Source: a bacterium
GTDB lineage: Bacteria > JAMORN01
Length of the DNA: 11,155 nt
Assembly: GCA_027063545.1 (NCBI GenBank)
Contig: JAMORN010000057.1
Coordinates: 1 to 11,155 of the forward strand
Reading direction: 5' to 3'
The notes beneath the pieces are model-generated. The model was not told the DNA's origin. It ran no database searches and worked only from the letters and a program-made list of their open reading frames with translations. Within the stretch, counting starts at the first letter, position 1; the number at the start of each line of letters is the position of its first letter. This document shows, one piece after another, positions 1 to 6,371 of this stretch. Both the position numbers and the translations under genes were made by a program.

Positions 1-484
1 GAGGATTATATAAGTCTATAAAAGAAATAGCTCTTCCATGAGAAGCTATTAAAGTACTATCATTATTGGTATAACAAATATCATATACTCCACCTTGTCC
101 ATCTAAAGTAAAACTTTCAAAATTCTCTAAGCTATCACCCTCATATACCTTATAAATTACCAAATTAAGAGAATCTGATTGTATAATAGATCCACCAAAA
201 GCTACAAATTTTCCATCATGTGAAAATCTAATAACAGCATTCCCCCCAGAAACACCATCAATTTTTTTTATTGTATCTCCATTCTCTTTACTTAATACTA
301 AAGCTATAGAGTCTCCTACATAATTATTTCCTATATAAATATTTGTATCTATTTTTGAAATGTCTATCGGATTATTTCCATAATAACTATTCACTGACCA
401 AATAAGATAATCTGAGGTTTGAGAATAAATTGTTAAAATTGTGTGAAAAAATAAAAACATTGATAAAAAAACTAATTTTTTCAT
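1..484 (-). CDS. Exported beta-propeller/WD40-like protein, N-terminal part (runs off the left edge)
   Basis: An open frame begins with ATG at 484-482 and stays open to base 1, giving 161 residues; the 3' end lies outside the window. Residues 1-21 (MKKLVFLSMF... ending IYSQ) form a signal peptide: two lysines, then a hydrophobic stretch, with cleavage likely just before or after Q22. The mature part has short beta-strand repeats of the WD40/propeller kind. One is at residues 84-98 with the motif IRFSHDGKFVAFGG, which matches the classic 'F..DG..va.g' blade. A second blade-like stretch, with VYDICYTNNDSTLIAS, is at residues 133-148. The start is supported by AAGGAG at 493-498, 8 nt upstream. 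The signal peptide implies a periplasmic or surface location. The partner and function cannot be told from this fragment, and other beta-propeller families are equally possible. Confidence 0.8.
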   Translation of the reverse strand, partial: MKKLVFLSMFLFFHTILTIYSQTSDYLIWSVNSYYGNNPIDISKIDTNIYIGNNYVGDSIALVLSKENGDTIKKIDGVSGGNAVIRFSHDGKFVAFGGSIIQSDSLNLVIYKVYEGDSLENFESFTLDGQGGVYDICYTNNDSTLIASHGRAISFIDLYNP

Positions 485-542
485 AAAAAAAACTCCTTTT
501 TTGTATCTTTTACAATTATAAATAAATTAAAATATAGTATCT

Positions 543-570
543 AATATAACTTTTTTTGAAAAAAAGTCAA
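543..570 (-). promoter_or_regulatory. Candidate sigma-70-type promoter of the exported propeller gene
   Basis: Reading the minus strand, a -35 box TTGACT (565-570) is followed by a 16-nt spacer and a -10 box TATATT (543-548). Transcription would begin near 536, giving a leader of about 50 nt before the ATG at 484. The match is good (5/6 and 5/6 to consensus), but AT-rich DNA yields such matches by chance. The spacer is almost entirely an inverted repeat, listed separately. Confidence 0.5.
549..567. repeat. Perfect 9-bp inverted repeat inside the promoter spacer
   Basis: ACTTTTTTT (549-557), a single central G (558) and AAAAAAAGT (559-567) make a perfect palindrome. It fills the gap between the -35 and -10 boxes and overlaps three bases of the -35. 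The symmetry and position would suit a repressor operator. It could also simply be a bent A/T tract, since most of it is homopolymer. Confidence 0.4.
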
Positions 571-603
571 TAGAAGCACAGATATCTTGAGAAAATATAA
601 TAA

Positions 604-696
604 CGGAGAGGGAGGGATTCGAACCCTCGGTACGGGCTTCTAACCCGTACACACGCTTTCCAGGCGTGCCCCTTCGACCAGCTCGGGCACCTCTCC
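604..696 (-). tRNA. tRNA-Ser (anticodon GGA)
   Basis: On the minus strand the acceptor arms GGAGAGG (696-690) and CCTCTCC (611-605) pair fully, followed by discriminator base G at 604, the usual serine identity base. The anticodon stem is CACGC/GCGTG around the loop CTGGAAA, giving anticodon GGA at 661-659, which reads UCC and UCU. A long variable arm, with a TACGGG/CCCGTA stem, marks it as a class II tRNA. The T arm contains GAGGGTTCGAATCCCTC. The sequence after G604 is TTA, so CCA is not encoded and must be added by a CCA-adding enzyme. The gene lies 43 nt after the stop of the DUF3783 gene on the same strand. Confidence 0.97.
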
Positions 697-714
697 TTTT
701 TAACTTGCTTAATA

Positions 715-743
715 AAAATAAATATTTAAAAAAATACTTTCAA
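715..743 (-). promoter_or_regulatory. Possible promoter of tRNA-Ser
   Basis: On the minus strand TTGAAA (738-743) is followed by a 17-nt spacer and TATTTT (715-720), about 18 nt before the tRNA 5' end. The -35 would overlap the last codons and stop of the upstream gene by 4 bases. The boxes are plausible but the region is nearly pure A/T, so chance is a serious alternative. The tRNA could also be transcribed by read-through from purM. Confidence 0.3.
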
Positions 744-1129
744 TTATTCCCTTTTTCTTTGTTTTTTTGCTGCTCTTTAAAAAATCGATGTTCTTCAACT
801 AAATCTTCAATTAACTCCTTTAAACTCCAATGAATATTATTCTCTGTTGGTGTGCAGAAGATTGGCCTCTTTAATTCTTTTGGGTATATCTCCAAAAATC
901 TAAAAATCTCATTATCATCCAAATTAAGAAGCATAATAATCTTTGTTTCTAAATCCTCAAAGCTTCCTTCTTCCCAATCATCTAATATATGTTTTACTAA
1001 TATCTCCTCTTTACCAACACCTGATATAAACTCACTCTCTCTATTAAACTCCTCTTTTACAGCCTTTTTAATCCTTTCTACCTCATCCTTTGACAAACCA
1101 TAAACAAAAAAATAAAACTTCTCTTCCAT
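740..1129 (-). CDS. DUF3783 family protein
   Basis: A 129-residue cytoplasmic protein with no signal peptide or membrane segment. Its C-terminal third, residues 88-117 (KRPIFCTPTENNIHWSLKEL, then IEDLVEEHRF), matches the DUF3783 pattern: an 'ifa..te.n..w.l.eLl..L..EH' block, usually near the C-terminus of small bacterial proteins. The family has no assigned function that I know of. The N-terminus (FYFFVYGLSKDEVERIKKAV) gives the strand-helix opening usual in the family. The tail after residue 118 is K/Q/N-rich. It starts 28 nt after the purM stop on the same strand, with GGGAG 9 nt before its ATG, so it is probably cotranscribed with purM. I do not infer a role in purine synthesis from position alone. 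Family call by eye from motif memory; no profile search was done. Confidence 0.75.
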   Translation of the reverse strand: MEEKFYFFVYGLSKDEVERIKKAVKEEFNRESEFISGVGKEEILVKHILDDWEEGSFEDLETKIIMLLNLDDNEIFRFLEIYPKELKRPIFCTPTENNIHWSLKELIEDLVEEHRFFKEQQKNKEKGNN

Positions 1130-1157
1130 AACCTTAAACTCCCTTTACTCTATTATA

Positions 1158-2204
1158 TTATTCTATAACAACCTTACCTTCTCCCTCAATAACCTCTCCT
1201 ATTATATAAACCTTTTCTCCCATAGATTTTAAAATTTCTTCTGTTTTATCCGCATCTTTTTTATCAACAAAAACTACCATACCTATTCCCATATTAAAAG
1301 TATGATACATATCATAAAAATCAACTTTTCCAATCTCTTCTATTAGTTTAAAAATAGGTAAAACATCCCAAGAACCCTTATTTATATAAGCATTTAGATT
1401 ATCCGGAAGTACCCTTGGTATATTATCCCAAAAACCTCCACCTGTTATATGAGCAAGCCCATGTATCTTTATCCCCTCCTCAAGCACTTTAAAAATACTA
1501 TTCAAATAACTCTTATGAGGTCTTAAAAGCACTTCTCCCACAGTTTCGCCCAATTTATCTAGGTAAGTATCCACCTTATATCCTGCTACCTCAAACAATA
1601 CCTTTCTTGCTAAAGAATATCCATTTGTATGAAGACCTGTTGATGCTAAACCTAAAATCACATCACCTTTTTTTATCATCTTTTTTCCATCAATAAAATC
1701 CTTTTCATCTAATATACCTACTATCATTCCTGCTAAATCATACTCCCCCTCTTTATACATATCTGGCATCTCTGCCATCTCTCCACCCAAAAGCACCATA
1801 GAAGCCTCTTTACAAGCCTTTGATAATCCTTTTATAATATCAACAACAACCTCTTGTCTGTGTTTTCCCATAGCAATATAATCCATAAAAAATAAAGGCT
1901 TTGCTCCCTGAACAAGTATATCATTAATACAATGATTTACAATATCCTCACCAACAGTATCATGTTTATCCATCATAAAGGCAATTTTTAACTTTGTTCC
2001 AACTCCATCAACAGAAGATACTAGAACAGGTGAATCATATTTTTTAAAATCTACTCTAAAAAGCCCTCCAAAACTTCCTAAATCTGTCAAAACATTAGAA
2101 TTAAATGTTTCTCTAACTAATTTTTTTATCTTTTCTTTTGTCTGGTTTGCTTTGTCTATATCAACCCCTGAATCCTTATAAGATAATCCCTTTTTTTCTT
2201 CCAT
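1158..2204 (-). CDS. purM: Phosphoribosylformylglycinamidine cyclo-ligase (AIR synthetase)
   Basis: PurM catalyses the ATP-dependent closure of formylglycinamidine ribonucleotide to aminoimidazole ribonucleotide, the fifth step of purine synthesis, in the cytoplasm. At 348 residues the protein is of normal full length. The family blocks appear in order: YKDSGVDI (9-16), SSVDGVGTK (63-71), the loop GGEMAEMPDMY (140-150), GLHTNGYSLAR (190-200), HITGGGFWDNIPR (252-264) and MYHTFNMGIGMV (299-310). It therefore has both the N-terminal dimerisation/ATP domain and the C-terminal AIRS domain. The start at MEEKKG is supported by AAGGAG at 2211-2216, 6 nt upstream. It is the first gene of a minus-strand pair with the DUF3783 gene and diverges from the thioredoxin/arginine run. 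No other pur gene is in the window. Confidence 0.97.
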   Translation of the reverse strand: MEEKKGLSYKDSGVDIDKANQTKEKIKKLVRETFNSNVLTDLGSFGGLFRVDFKKYDSPVLVSSVDGVGTKLKIAFMMDKHDTVGEDIVNHCINDILVQGAKPLFFMDYIAMGKHRQEVVVDIIKGLSKACKEASMVLLGGEMAEMPDMYKEGEYDLAGMIVGILDEKDFIDGKKMIKKGDVILGLASTGLHTNGYSLARKVLFEVAGYKVDTYLDKLGETVGEVLLRPHKSYLNSIFKVLEEGIKIHGLAHITGGGFWDNIPRVLPDNLNAYINKGSWDVLPIFKLIEEIGKVDFYDMYHTFNMGIGMVVFVDKKDADKTEEILKSMGEKVYIIGEVIEGEGKVVIE

Positions 2205-2264
2205 ACTTTTCTCCTTTTTATGTTTATTATTTGTATAAAAATAAATTATTTATATTACGATTTT

Positions 2265-2292
2265 TTGTTTTTTCTTTTTTAATTTTTATATT
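2265..2292 (+). promoter_or_regulatory. Candidate promoter of the thioredoxin-argC-argB run
   Basis: TTGTTT (2265-2270), a 16-nt spacer and TATATT (2287-2292) lie in the 129-bp divergent gap. A start near 2299 would give a leader of about 35 nt before the ATG at 2334. No ARG-box-like palindrome is evident beside it. The boxes are fair, but the surrounding DNA is almost all A and T. Confidence 0.4.
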
Positions 2293-2333
2293 TAAAAAAA
2301 TTAATATTAAACAACAAGGAGAGGTAAATAGAG

Positions 2334-2663
2334 ATGAAACATTTGGAATCAATAGAAGAATTAGATCAACTTATTACAAATGAAGACTTTGTTTTTTTAT
2401 ATATCTCAACACCTAGTTGCAATGTATGTAAGGTTTTACTTCCAAAAGTAGATAAACTATTAGAAGAATTCCCAAATATTGAAGCGAGATATATAGATGC
2501 AACAAAGTTTTCTGAGATTCAAGGAAGATTTTTGGTTTTTGCAGTTCCAACTCTTATTAGTATTATTACAGGAAAAGAAATTTTTAGGGAATCAAGAAAT
2601 GTTTCGTTGGATATCCTAAAGGAAAAAATTGAAAGATATTATTCTTTAATATTTGAGGAATAA
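2334..2663 (+). CDS. Thioredoxin-like protein
   Basis: A 109-residue cytoplasmic protein with the thioredoxin fold order: a first strand (DFVFLYISTPSC), the redox motif C29-N-V-C32-K at the head of helix 2, a second strand (NIEARYIDAT, 48-57) and the cis-proline region FAVPTLISI (69-77, P72). The active-site dipeptide NV differs from the classic GP, and the Trp that normally precedes the first Cys (WCGPC) is Ser. It therefore belongs to the divergent small thioredoxins, whose targets are not known. It is expected to carry out thiol-disulfide exchange. The SD AAGGAGAGG (2316-2324) fixes the start. It is the first gene of the plus-strand run, 11 nt before argC. Whether it has any functional tie to arginine synthesis cannot be told from here. 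Confidence 0.85.
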   Translation: MKHLESIEELDQLITNEDFVFLYISTPSCNVCKVLLPKVDKLLEEFPNIEARYIDATKFSEIQGRFLVFAVPTLISIITGKEIFRESRNVSLDILKEKIERYYSLIFEE

Positions 2664-2674
2664 GGAAAAAAAGT

Positions 2675-3697
2675 ATGAAAAAGAGGATTGCTATATTAGG
2701 GGCAACTGGTTATACAGGTGAAGAATTAATAAAAAGACTTATTAAACACAGGTATGTAGAGATAGTTTTTTTATCCTCAAGAACCTTTGAGGGAAAAAAA
2801 ATCTGGGAGATTTTTTCTTCTCTTAAGGGAGAAATTGATTTAACATTAGAACACCCGGATAAGATTTTTGAAAAACTTGATAATATTGATATTGTTTTTA
2901 CTGCTTTACCACATACTGCTTCTGCTGAGATTATAAAAAAACTATATGATAGGGTTGAATATATAATAGATTTATCTGCGGATTTTAGATTGGATAGGGT
3001 AGAGGATTATTTAAAATGGTATAAACAATATAATCATCCTGCAACAGATCTTTGGGACAAAAAGGTATATGGACTTGTTGAAATATATAGAGATGTGATA
3101 AAAAATTATAAATTAATAGCAAATCCGGGTTGTTACCCAACAAGTGTGATTTTAGGGCTTTATCCCCTTGCAAAAGAAAAACTTATAGAAAATGAAATTA
3201 TTGTTGATTCTAAATCTAGTATTTCTGGTGCAGGAAGATCATTAAAATATGGAAATCTTTTTGTTGAAATGAATGAAAATCTCTATCCTTATAATGCTGG
3301 ACATTCTCATCGTCATATAAGCGAGATGGAACAAGAGATATCAAAGGCGTTAGGGGAAGATATTTATGTGATTTTTACTCCTCAGGTTATACCTATTCAA
3401 AGGGGTATCTTATCTTCTATTTATGTTAATCTAAAAAAGAATTTAAAAAAAGAGGAGATATTAGAGATATATAACTCTTACTATAAAAATGAATATTTCA
3501 TTAAAGTAATAAAAGACTATCCAAAACTATCTGATGTTTCATATACAAATTATTGTGAAATAGGTGTAGAAAAGGTTAATGAAAAACGGATTATTGTTTT
3601 TTCTGCTATTGATAATATTGTTAAAGGAGCCTCTGGTCAGGCAATTCAGAATATGAATGTTTTACTAGGAATAGATGAAAGAGAAGGATTAATATAA
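2675..3697 (+). CDS. argC: N-acetyl-gamma-glutamyl-phosphate reductase
   Basis: ArgC reduces N-acetylglutamyl-5-phosphate to N-acetylglutamate semialdehyde with NADPH, the third step of arginine synthesis. The 340 residues match the long (type 1) bacterial form. Features seen: nucleotide-binding GATGYTGEEL (9-18), FTALPH (75-80), DLSADFRL (99-106), YGLVEIYR (132-139), catalytic Cys153 in NPGCYPT (150-156), SKSSISGAGR (179-188), the histidine block AGHSHRHISE (208-217), FTPQVIPIQRG (234-244) and DNIVKGASGQA (313-323). The last block is typical of ArgC. SD AAGGAA (2662-2667) overlaps the stop of the thioredoxin gene, and argB follows after 7 nt, so the three genes are almost certainly one transcript. 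The homologous LysY enzyme of LysW-dependent lysine synthesis is an alternative, but the motifs and the adjacent ArgB-type kinase favour ArgC. Confidence 0.95.
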   Translation: MKKRIAILGATGYTGEELIKRLIKHRYVEIVFLSSRTFEGKKIWEIFSSLKGEIDLTLEHPDKIFEKLDNIDIVFTALPHTASAEIIKKLYDRVEYIIDLSADFRLDRVEDYLKWYKQYNHPATDLWDKKVYGLVEIYRDVIKNYKLIANPGCYPTSVILGLYPLAKEKLIENEIIVDSKSSISGAGRSLKYGNLFVEMNENLYPYNAGHSHRHISEMEQEISKALGEDIYVIFTPQVIPIQRGILSSIYVNLKKNLKKEEILEIYNSYYKNEYFIKVIKDYPKLSDVSYTNYCEIGVEKVNEKRIIVFSAIDNIVKGASGQAIQNMNVLLGIDEREGLI

Positions 3698-3704
3698 ATT
3701 AATT

Positions 3705-4466
3705 ATGAAAAGAATAGTTTTAAAATTAAGTGGAAAAATTATAGATAATGAAGAGAATTTAAAGATACTCTCTGAAAAAATAAAATCAGCATCTAATTTT
3801 CAATTTATAATTATACATGGTGGTGGAATCCAGATTACAAATCTTTATAAAAAATTAAAGATAGAACCTGAATTTGTTGATGGTCTAAGAATAACCTCTT
3901 GGGAAGAGATGGAAATCGTAGAAATGGTTCTTTCTGGTATTGTTAATAAAAAAATTGTTAATTTATTTTTAAAAAATGATATTGATACTATTGGGATAAG
4001 TGGTAGAGATAATCTTCTTTTTGGAAAGCCTAAAGAAGAAAAACTTAAAAGAGTAGGTATAATAACAAAAGTTAATATAGAAATTTTTGATAAATTAAAA
4101 AGTTTTAAGGCTATTGTTATCTCTCCTGTTTCAAATGATGAAGATTTTCTACCTTTAAATGTTAATGCTGATGATGCAGCTACAGCTATTGCTATAGCAT
4201 TGAAAGTAGAATATCTTTTTCTATTTTCTGATGTTGAAGGAGTATTAGATAAAAACGGAAATGTTATAGAAAAAATAAATGAATCTAAAGTTGAAGAGTT
4301 AATAAATTATGGTGTAGTAAAGGAGGGAATGATAGTAAAATTAAAATCCTCTATAGAAGCAATAAAAAAAGGTGTAAAAAATATTATTATAACAAAAATA
4401 AATAACTCTTTTTCCTTTGATAATATAGATAGTAATAACTTTAAAAAAACTATAATATCTTCATAG
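3705..4466 (+). CDS. argB: Acetylglutamate kinase
   Basis: ArgB phosphorylates N-acetylglutamate with ATP, the step before ArgC. The 253 residues have the amino-acid-kinase fold: phosphate-binding Lys7 in VLKLSG (5-10), HGGG (38-41), substrate-contacting FVDGLRIT (57-64), GISGRDN (97-103), the acetylglutamate-binding NVNADDAATAIA (152-163), FSDVEGVLD (174-182) and the ATP-site lysine in EGMIVKLKSS (207-216, K212). FVDGLR and NVNAD are ArgB rather than LysZ signatures. Departures from the usual family: Val instead of Pro before K212 (commonly GMxPKL), Asn instead of Gly in SGxDG, and a C-terminus lacking the usual DGR and final GT-I patterns. These may be drift. There is no long N-terminal helix of the kind found in arginine-inhibited hexameric kinases, so feedback inhibition is not predicted. 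The only SD-like run (AAGGA, 3684-3688) is 16 nt from the ATG, which suggests translation coupled to argC. It ends 9 nt from a convergent gene with no visible terminator. Confidence 0.92.
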   Translation: MKRIVLKLSGKIIDNEENLKILSEKIKSASNFQFIIIHGGGIQITNLYKKLKIEPEFVDGLRITSWEEMEIVEMVLSGIVNKKIVNLFLKNDIDTIGISGRDNLLFGKPKEEKLKRVGIITKVNIEIFDKLKSFKAIVISPVSNDEDFLPLNVNADDAATAIAIALKVEYLFLFSDVEGVLDKNGNVIEKINESKVEELINYGVVKEGMIVKLKSSIEAIKKGVKNIIITKINNSFSFDNIDSNNFKKTIISS

Positions 4467-4475
4467 CATTATATT

Positions 4476-4772
4476 CTACTCTTCTCCAAAAAGCTTTAAT
4501 AATTTCCTAGCTATGTTGTCTATATAAAGGTTGTAAAAGTATGGATTTTTTATATCTTCTTGTTTAATATGTTCTAATTCTTGTTCTTTAGATTCTAATT
4601 TTTTTGCTTCTTCAGATATACTAACCTTTACAGAATTATTATTCTTTACAATCTTTTTATTTACCTTAGGTATTATATCTTTTATTATTGGAGAAACAAC
4701 TCTATACCCTGCATATTTTTCCCTTAAAAGCTCAGCTAACTTTTGTGTAATACTTATATCATTTCCCATCAT
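4476..4772 (-). CDS. Small protein with FlgM-like C-terminus (function unknown)
   Basis: A 98-residue soluble, charged protein without signal peptide or membrane segment. The C-terminal half, residues 48-94, resembles the anti-sigma-28 factor FlgM: VKVSISEEAKKL (48-59) parallels the 'v.lS..A..l' block, and YIDNIARKLLKLF (83-95) parallels the final 'vd...iA..ll' helix. The middle of the FlgM pattern is poorly matched, and the N-terminus (AELLREKYAGYRVVSPIIKD) is unfamiliar, so this is a suggestion only. It may be an unrelated helical protein. Two start codons are adjacent (MM): the first is 5 nt and the second 8 nt after AAGGAGGT (4778-4785), so the real start may be 4769, giving 97 residues. 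It follows the FlgT-like gene by 80 nt on the same strand and may have its own promoter. Confidence 0.7.
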   Translation of the reverse strand: MMGNDISITQKLAELLREKYAGYRVVSPIIKDIIPKVNKKIVKNNNSVKVSISEEAKKLESKEQELEHIKQEDIKNPYFYNLYIDNIARKLLKLFGEE

Positions 4773-4773
4773 A

Positions 4774-4791
4774 ACCTACCTCCTTGTAGGT
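4774..4791 (-). promoter_or_regulatory. 5' leader hairpin presenting the Shine-Dalgarno in its loop
   Basis: On the minus strand ACCTAC (4791-4786), loop AAGGAG (4785-4780) and GTAGGT (4779-4774) form a perfect 6-bp stem whose 6-nt loop is the ribosome binding sequence. The first ATG follows one base after the stem. If transcription starts at 4791-4792, as the adjacent -10 suggests, the mRNA begins with this stem-loop. Such a 5'-terminal hairpin could protect the message or tune initiation. The structure is seen directly; the role is inferred. Confidence 0.5.
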
Positions 4792-4797
4792 ATTTCT

Positions 4798-4825
4798 ATT
4801 ATATATTATCGGAAGAATATAATAA
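4798..4825 (-). promoter_or_regulatory. Possible promoter with consensus -10 for the FlgM-like gene
   Basis: A perfect TATAAT (4798-4803, minus strand) lies 6-7 nt before the leader hairpin. The -35 region at a 16-nt spacing is TTATTA (4820-4825), a weak match. A promoter here would make the small gene independent of, or additional to, the upstream operon. Confidence 0.35.
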
Positions 4826-4852
4826 GTCTTTAATTTATAAAAAGATAAACAG

Positions 4853-5947
4853 CTATTTTAGTTGTATCTCTAATACACCTCTAGAAAAATCTTTTATCTC
4901 TATTGTTTTATCTCCTATACTTTTAGAATCTAAAATATCTGCCAAATCTTCAGCACTTGGACCTAAAAATTTTATATCAAACTCACAAAATCCAACAGAT
5001 TTATTCCAGTTTCTCTTATCAACCTTTTGTATCTTTTTTATACCCATTAAAAAGTTTTTTAAAGCTTTATATTCTTTAAAACTATTAACCCCATAAGCCT
5101 TTAGGACAATATCTATACCATTATTTTGTTGATTAGCGAAATCATCAAACACTTTTATCATAAATTTTGGTAAAAAATCCTTTGCTAAAGCCTTTTTTAT
5201 TGCCTTTTGAATACCAACCTCTGGGTCTATATGTGGAAAAGCAGCACTTGTAGAAATTGCTGATAAAATTTTTGCATTATTAACATTTATAGCCTTTAAT
5301 GTTATAACTACCTGATTTGATAACATATCTCCTAATAAAGGTGTCTTTTTTGAAGATGTTTTTACCTTTCCTGTTATAATAATATCAACTCCAAATCTTG
5401 TTTTTAAATATGAAGCTAATTTTTTATTTCCTTCTATTTCTTCTGATGTTATAACTTCTTTTTTTCTAATTTCCTTTAATTGATCTGGGTCTAAAACATT
5501 AAAACCTTTATCTAATAATATATTTACTATCTCTGCTTCTGCTATTTCATTATTTAAAATCACTGCTACTTTAGGATTTCCTAAAGACTCTAAGAGAATT
5601 CTCATAGCTTCTTTATCTGATATTATACTATTTAAAGTTACAATAGCCTTTATCTTTACCTCTATTAAATTATCTGGTGTTGTTGTTTTTGAAAGGATTT
5701 CATACTTTTTTACAAAACCATATGTTCGTGTTGTTATTTTATCATATTTTAGCATAAAATTTTCCACAACTGTTTCTGATGAAATAAATACTCCTAAACC
5801 TTCTCTTACAGCTTCTCTTTTTGCTTGAAGGATTGCTTCTTCTTCTGTTTTCCCTAAACCTGTTACAACAACTTCTTTTTCATCTTGAGCAAAAATTAAA
5901 GAAAAATTTAAGATTAAAACTATAATAAAAAGACCTATTTTTTTCAT
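4853..5947 (-). CDS. Exported FlgT-like protein (FlgT_N-type domain plus FlgT_M/CsgG-like middle domain)
   Basis: The frame is open upstream to an ATG at 6004, but the start chosen is ATG 5947-5945. It follows AAGGAG by 6 nt and opens a clear signal peptide, MKKIGLFIIVLILNFSLIFA, cleaved before Q21; the protein has 364 residues. Residues 25-107 form a FlgT_N/LPP20-type domain: VVVTGLGKTEEEAILQAKRE, then ISSETVVENFMLKYDKI with a following G..K.YEI strand, and a closing IEVKIKAIVTL strand. Residues 125-235 resemble the FlgT middle/CsgG-like fold: NPKVAVIL, EIVNILLDKGFNVLDPDQL, GVDIIITGKV and a strand ending AKILSAIST. The remainder (240-364) has helix-strand units with no motif I recognise. It is expected in the periplasm or at the inner face of the outer membrane. 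In Vibrio, FlgT builds a ring around the flagellar motor, but this domain also occurs in proteins unrelated to flagella. It is the third gene of the operon, 22 nt after the carbonic-anhydrase-like gene. Confidence 0.8.
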   Translation of the reverse strand: MKKIGLFIIVLILNFSLIFAQDEKEVVVTGLGKTEEEAILQAKREAVREGLGVFISSETVVENFMLKYDKITTRTYGFVKKYEILSKTTTPDNLIEVKIKAIVTLNSIISDKEAMRILLESLGNPKVAVILNNEIAEAEIVNILLDKGFNVLDPDQLKEIRKKEVITSEEIEGNKKLASYLKTRFGVDIIITGKVKTSSKKTPLLGDMLSNQVVITLKAINVNNAKILSAISTSAAFPHIDPEVGIQKAIKKALAKDFLPKFMIKVFDDFANQQNNGIDIVLKAYGVNSFKEYKALKNFLMGIKKIQKVDKRNWNKSVGFCEFDIKFLGPSAEDLADILDSKSIGDKTIEIKDFSRGVLEIQLK

Positions 5948-5953
5948 ACACAT

Positions 5954-5959
5954 CTCCTT
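5954..5959 (-). promoter_or_regulatory. Ribosome binding site that decides the FlgT-like start
   Basis: AAGGAG on the minus strand lies 6 nt before ATG 5947-5945 and directly before a signal-peptide start. An earlier in-frame ATG at 6004 would fuse a charged 19-residue leader (MIINGLLKKLYKKTKKEMC) to the signal peptide and overlap the preceding gene by 35 nt. An ATG at 5953 touches the SD itself. Both are rejected as starts. Confidence 0.85.
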
Positions 5960-5969
5960 TTTTGTTTTT

Positions 5970-6359
5970 TTATATAACTTCTTCAACAATCCATTTATAA
6001 TCATTTTCCTTTCTTAGAAAAAATCCTTTTACCTCAATTTCTTCTTCATCTTTTAACCAATTTTCTTTTATATAATCTACAACCCTCTTTATATTCTCTA
6101 TATGTTCTTGATTTTTTACAGGATTTCCAGCACAATCCTCATGACCAAATACTAAAATATTTTTAGAATTATGTTTCTCCAAGGAAATAAATATTGATTC
6201 CTTTATATAATCTCTTAAAACCTTATCTTTTAAAAAAAAGCCATCTATTCCTGGGGCTGTTATCATATCTACAAATTCTATATTATAAATATCCTTTATA
6301 AAATCTAAAACTACTCTTTGAAGCCTTCCATCAATACAATTTAAAGCTGTAATAAACAT
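5970..6359 (-). CDS. Minimal beta-carbonic-anhydrase-like protein
   Basis: A 129-residue cytoplasmic protein with the zinc signature of beta-carbonic anhydrases: Cys8-x-Asp10-x-Arg12 (NCIDGRLQ) near the N-terminus and His73-x-x-Cys76 (FGHEDCAGNP) in the middle. C8, H73 and C76 are the expected zinc ligands, and D10-R12 is the usual gating dyad. VFGHEDCAG closely follows the family 'v.GH.dCG' loop. At about 130 residues it is well short of the 180-220 of classic enzymes. It fits the short 'putative carbonic anhydrase' group (Pro_CA_2-like), characteristically opening FITALNCIDGR. CO2 hydration is likely but not shown for every member. The SD AAGGAAA starts 12 nt from the ATG, and only 12 nt separate it from the preceding LPP20-like gene. 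It lies between two exported FlgT_N/LPP20-domain proteins although it has no signal peptide itself. Confidence 0.85.
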   Translation of the reverse strand: MFITALNCIDGRLQRVVLDFIKDIYNIEFVDMITAPGIDGFFLKDKVLRDYIKESIFISLEKHNSKNILVFGHEDCAGNPVKNQEHIENIKRVVDYIKENWLKDEEEIEVKGFFLRKENDYKWIVEEVI

Positions 6360-6371
6360 AAGCTTTCCTTT

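Noticed and set aside
852-1103. Plus-strand open frame of 83 codons
   Set aside because: Lies entirely opposite the DUF3783 gene, is Ser/Ile/Leu-rich as expected of an antisense shadow, and has no SD.
2138-2383. Plus-strand open frame spanning the purM start, the divergent gap and the thioredoxin start
   Set aside because: Covers promoter DNA and two better-supported genes; low-complexity F/I/K translation.
2675-4466. LysY-LysZ (LysW-dependent lysine synthesis) instead of ArgC-ArgB
   Set aside because: FVDGLR, NVNAD and SISGAGR are arginine-type signatures, and no LysW-like small protein is nearby.
4466-4476. Terminators at the convergent ends (4466-4476 and 7934-7941)
   Set aside because: The gaps are 9 and 6 nt, and I see no GC stem followed by a T run in either.
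4743-5096. Plus-strand 117-codon open frame
   Set aside because: Antisense to the FlgT-like and FlgM-like genes, both of which have SDs and coherent protein features.
5948-6004. Longer 383-residue version of the FlgT-like protein
   Set aside because: It would put a lysine-rich stretch before a clear signal peptide and ignore the AAGGAG placed just before ATG 5947.
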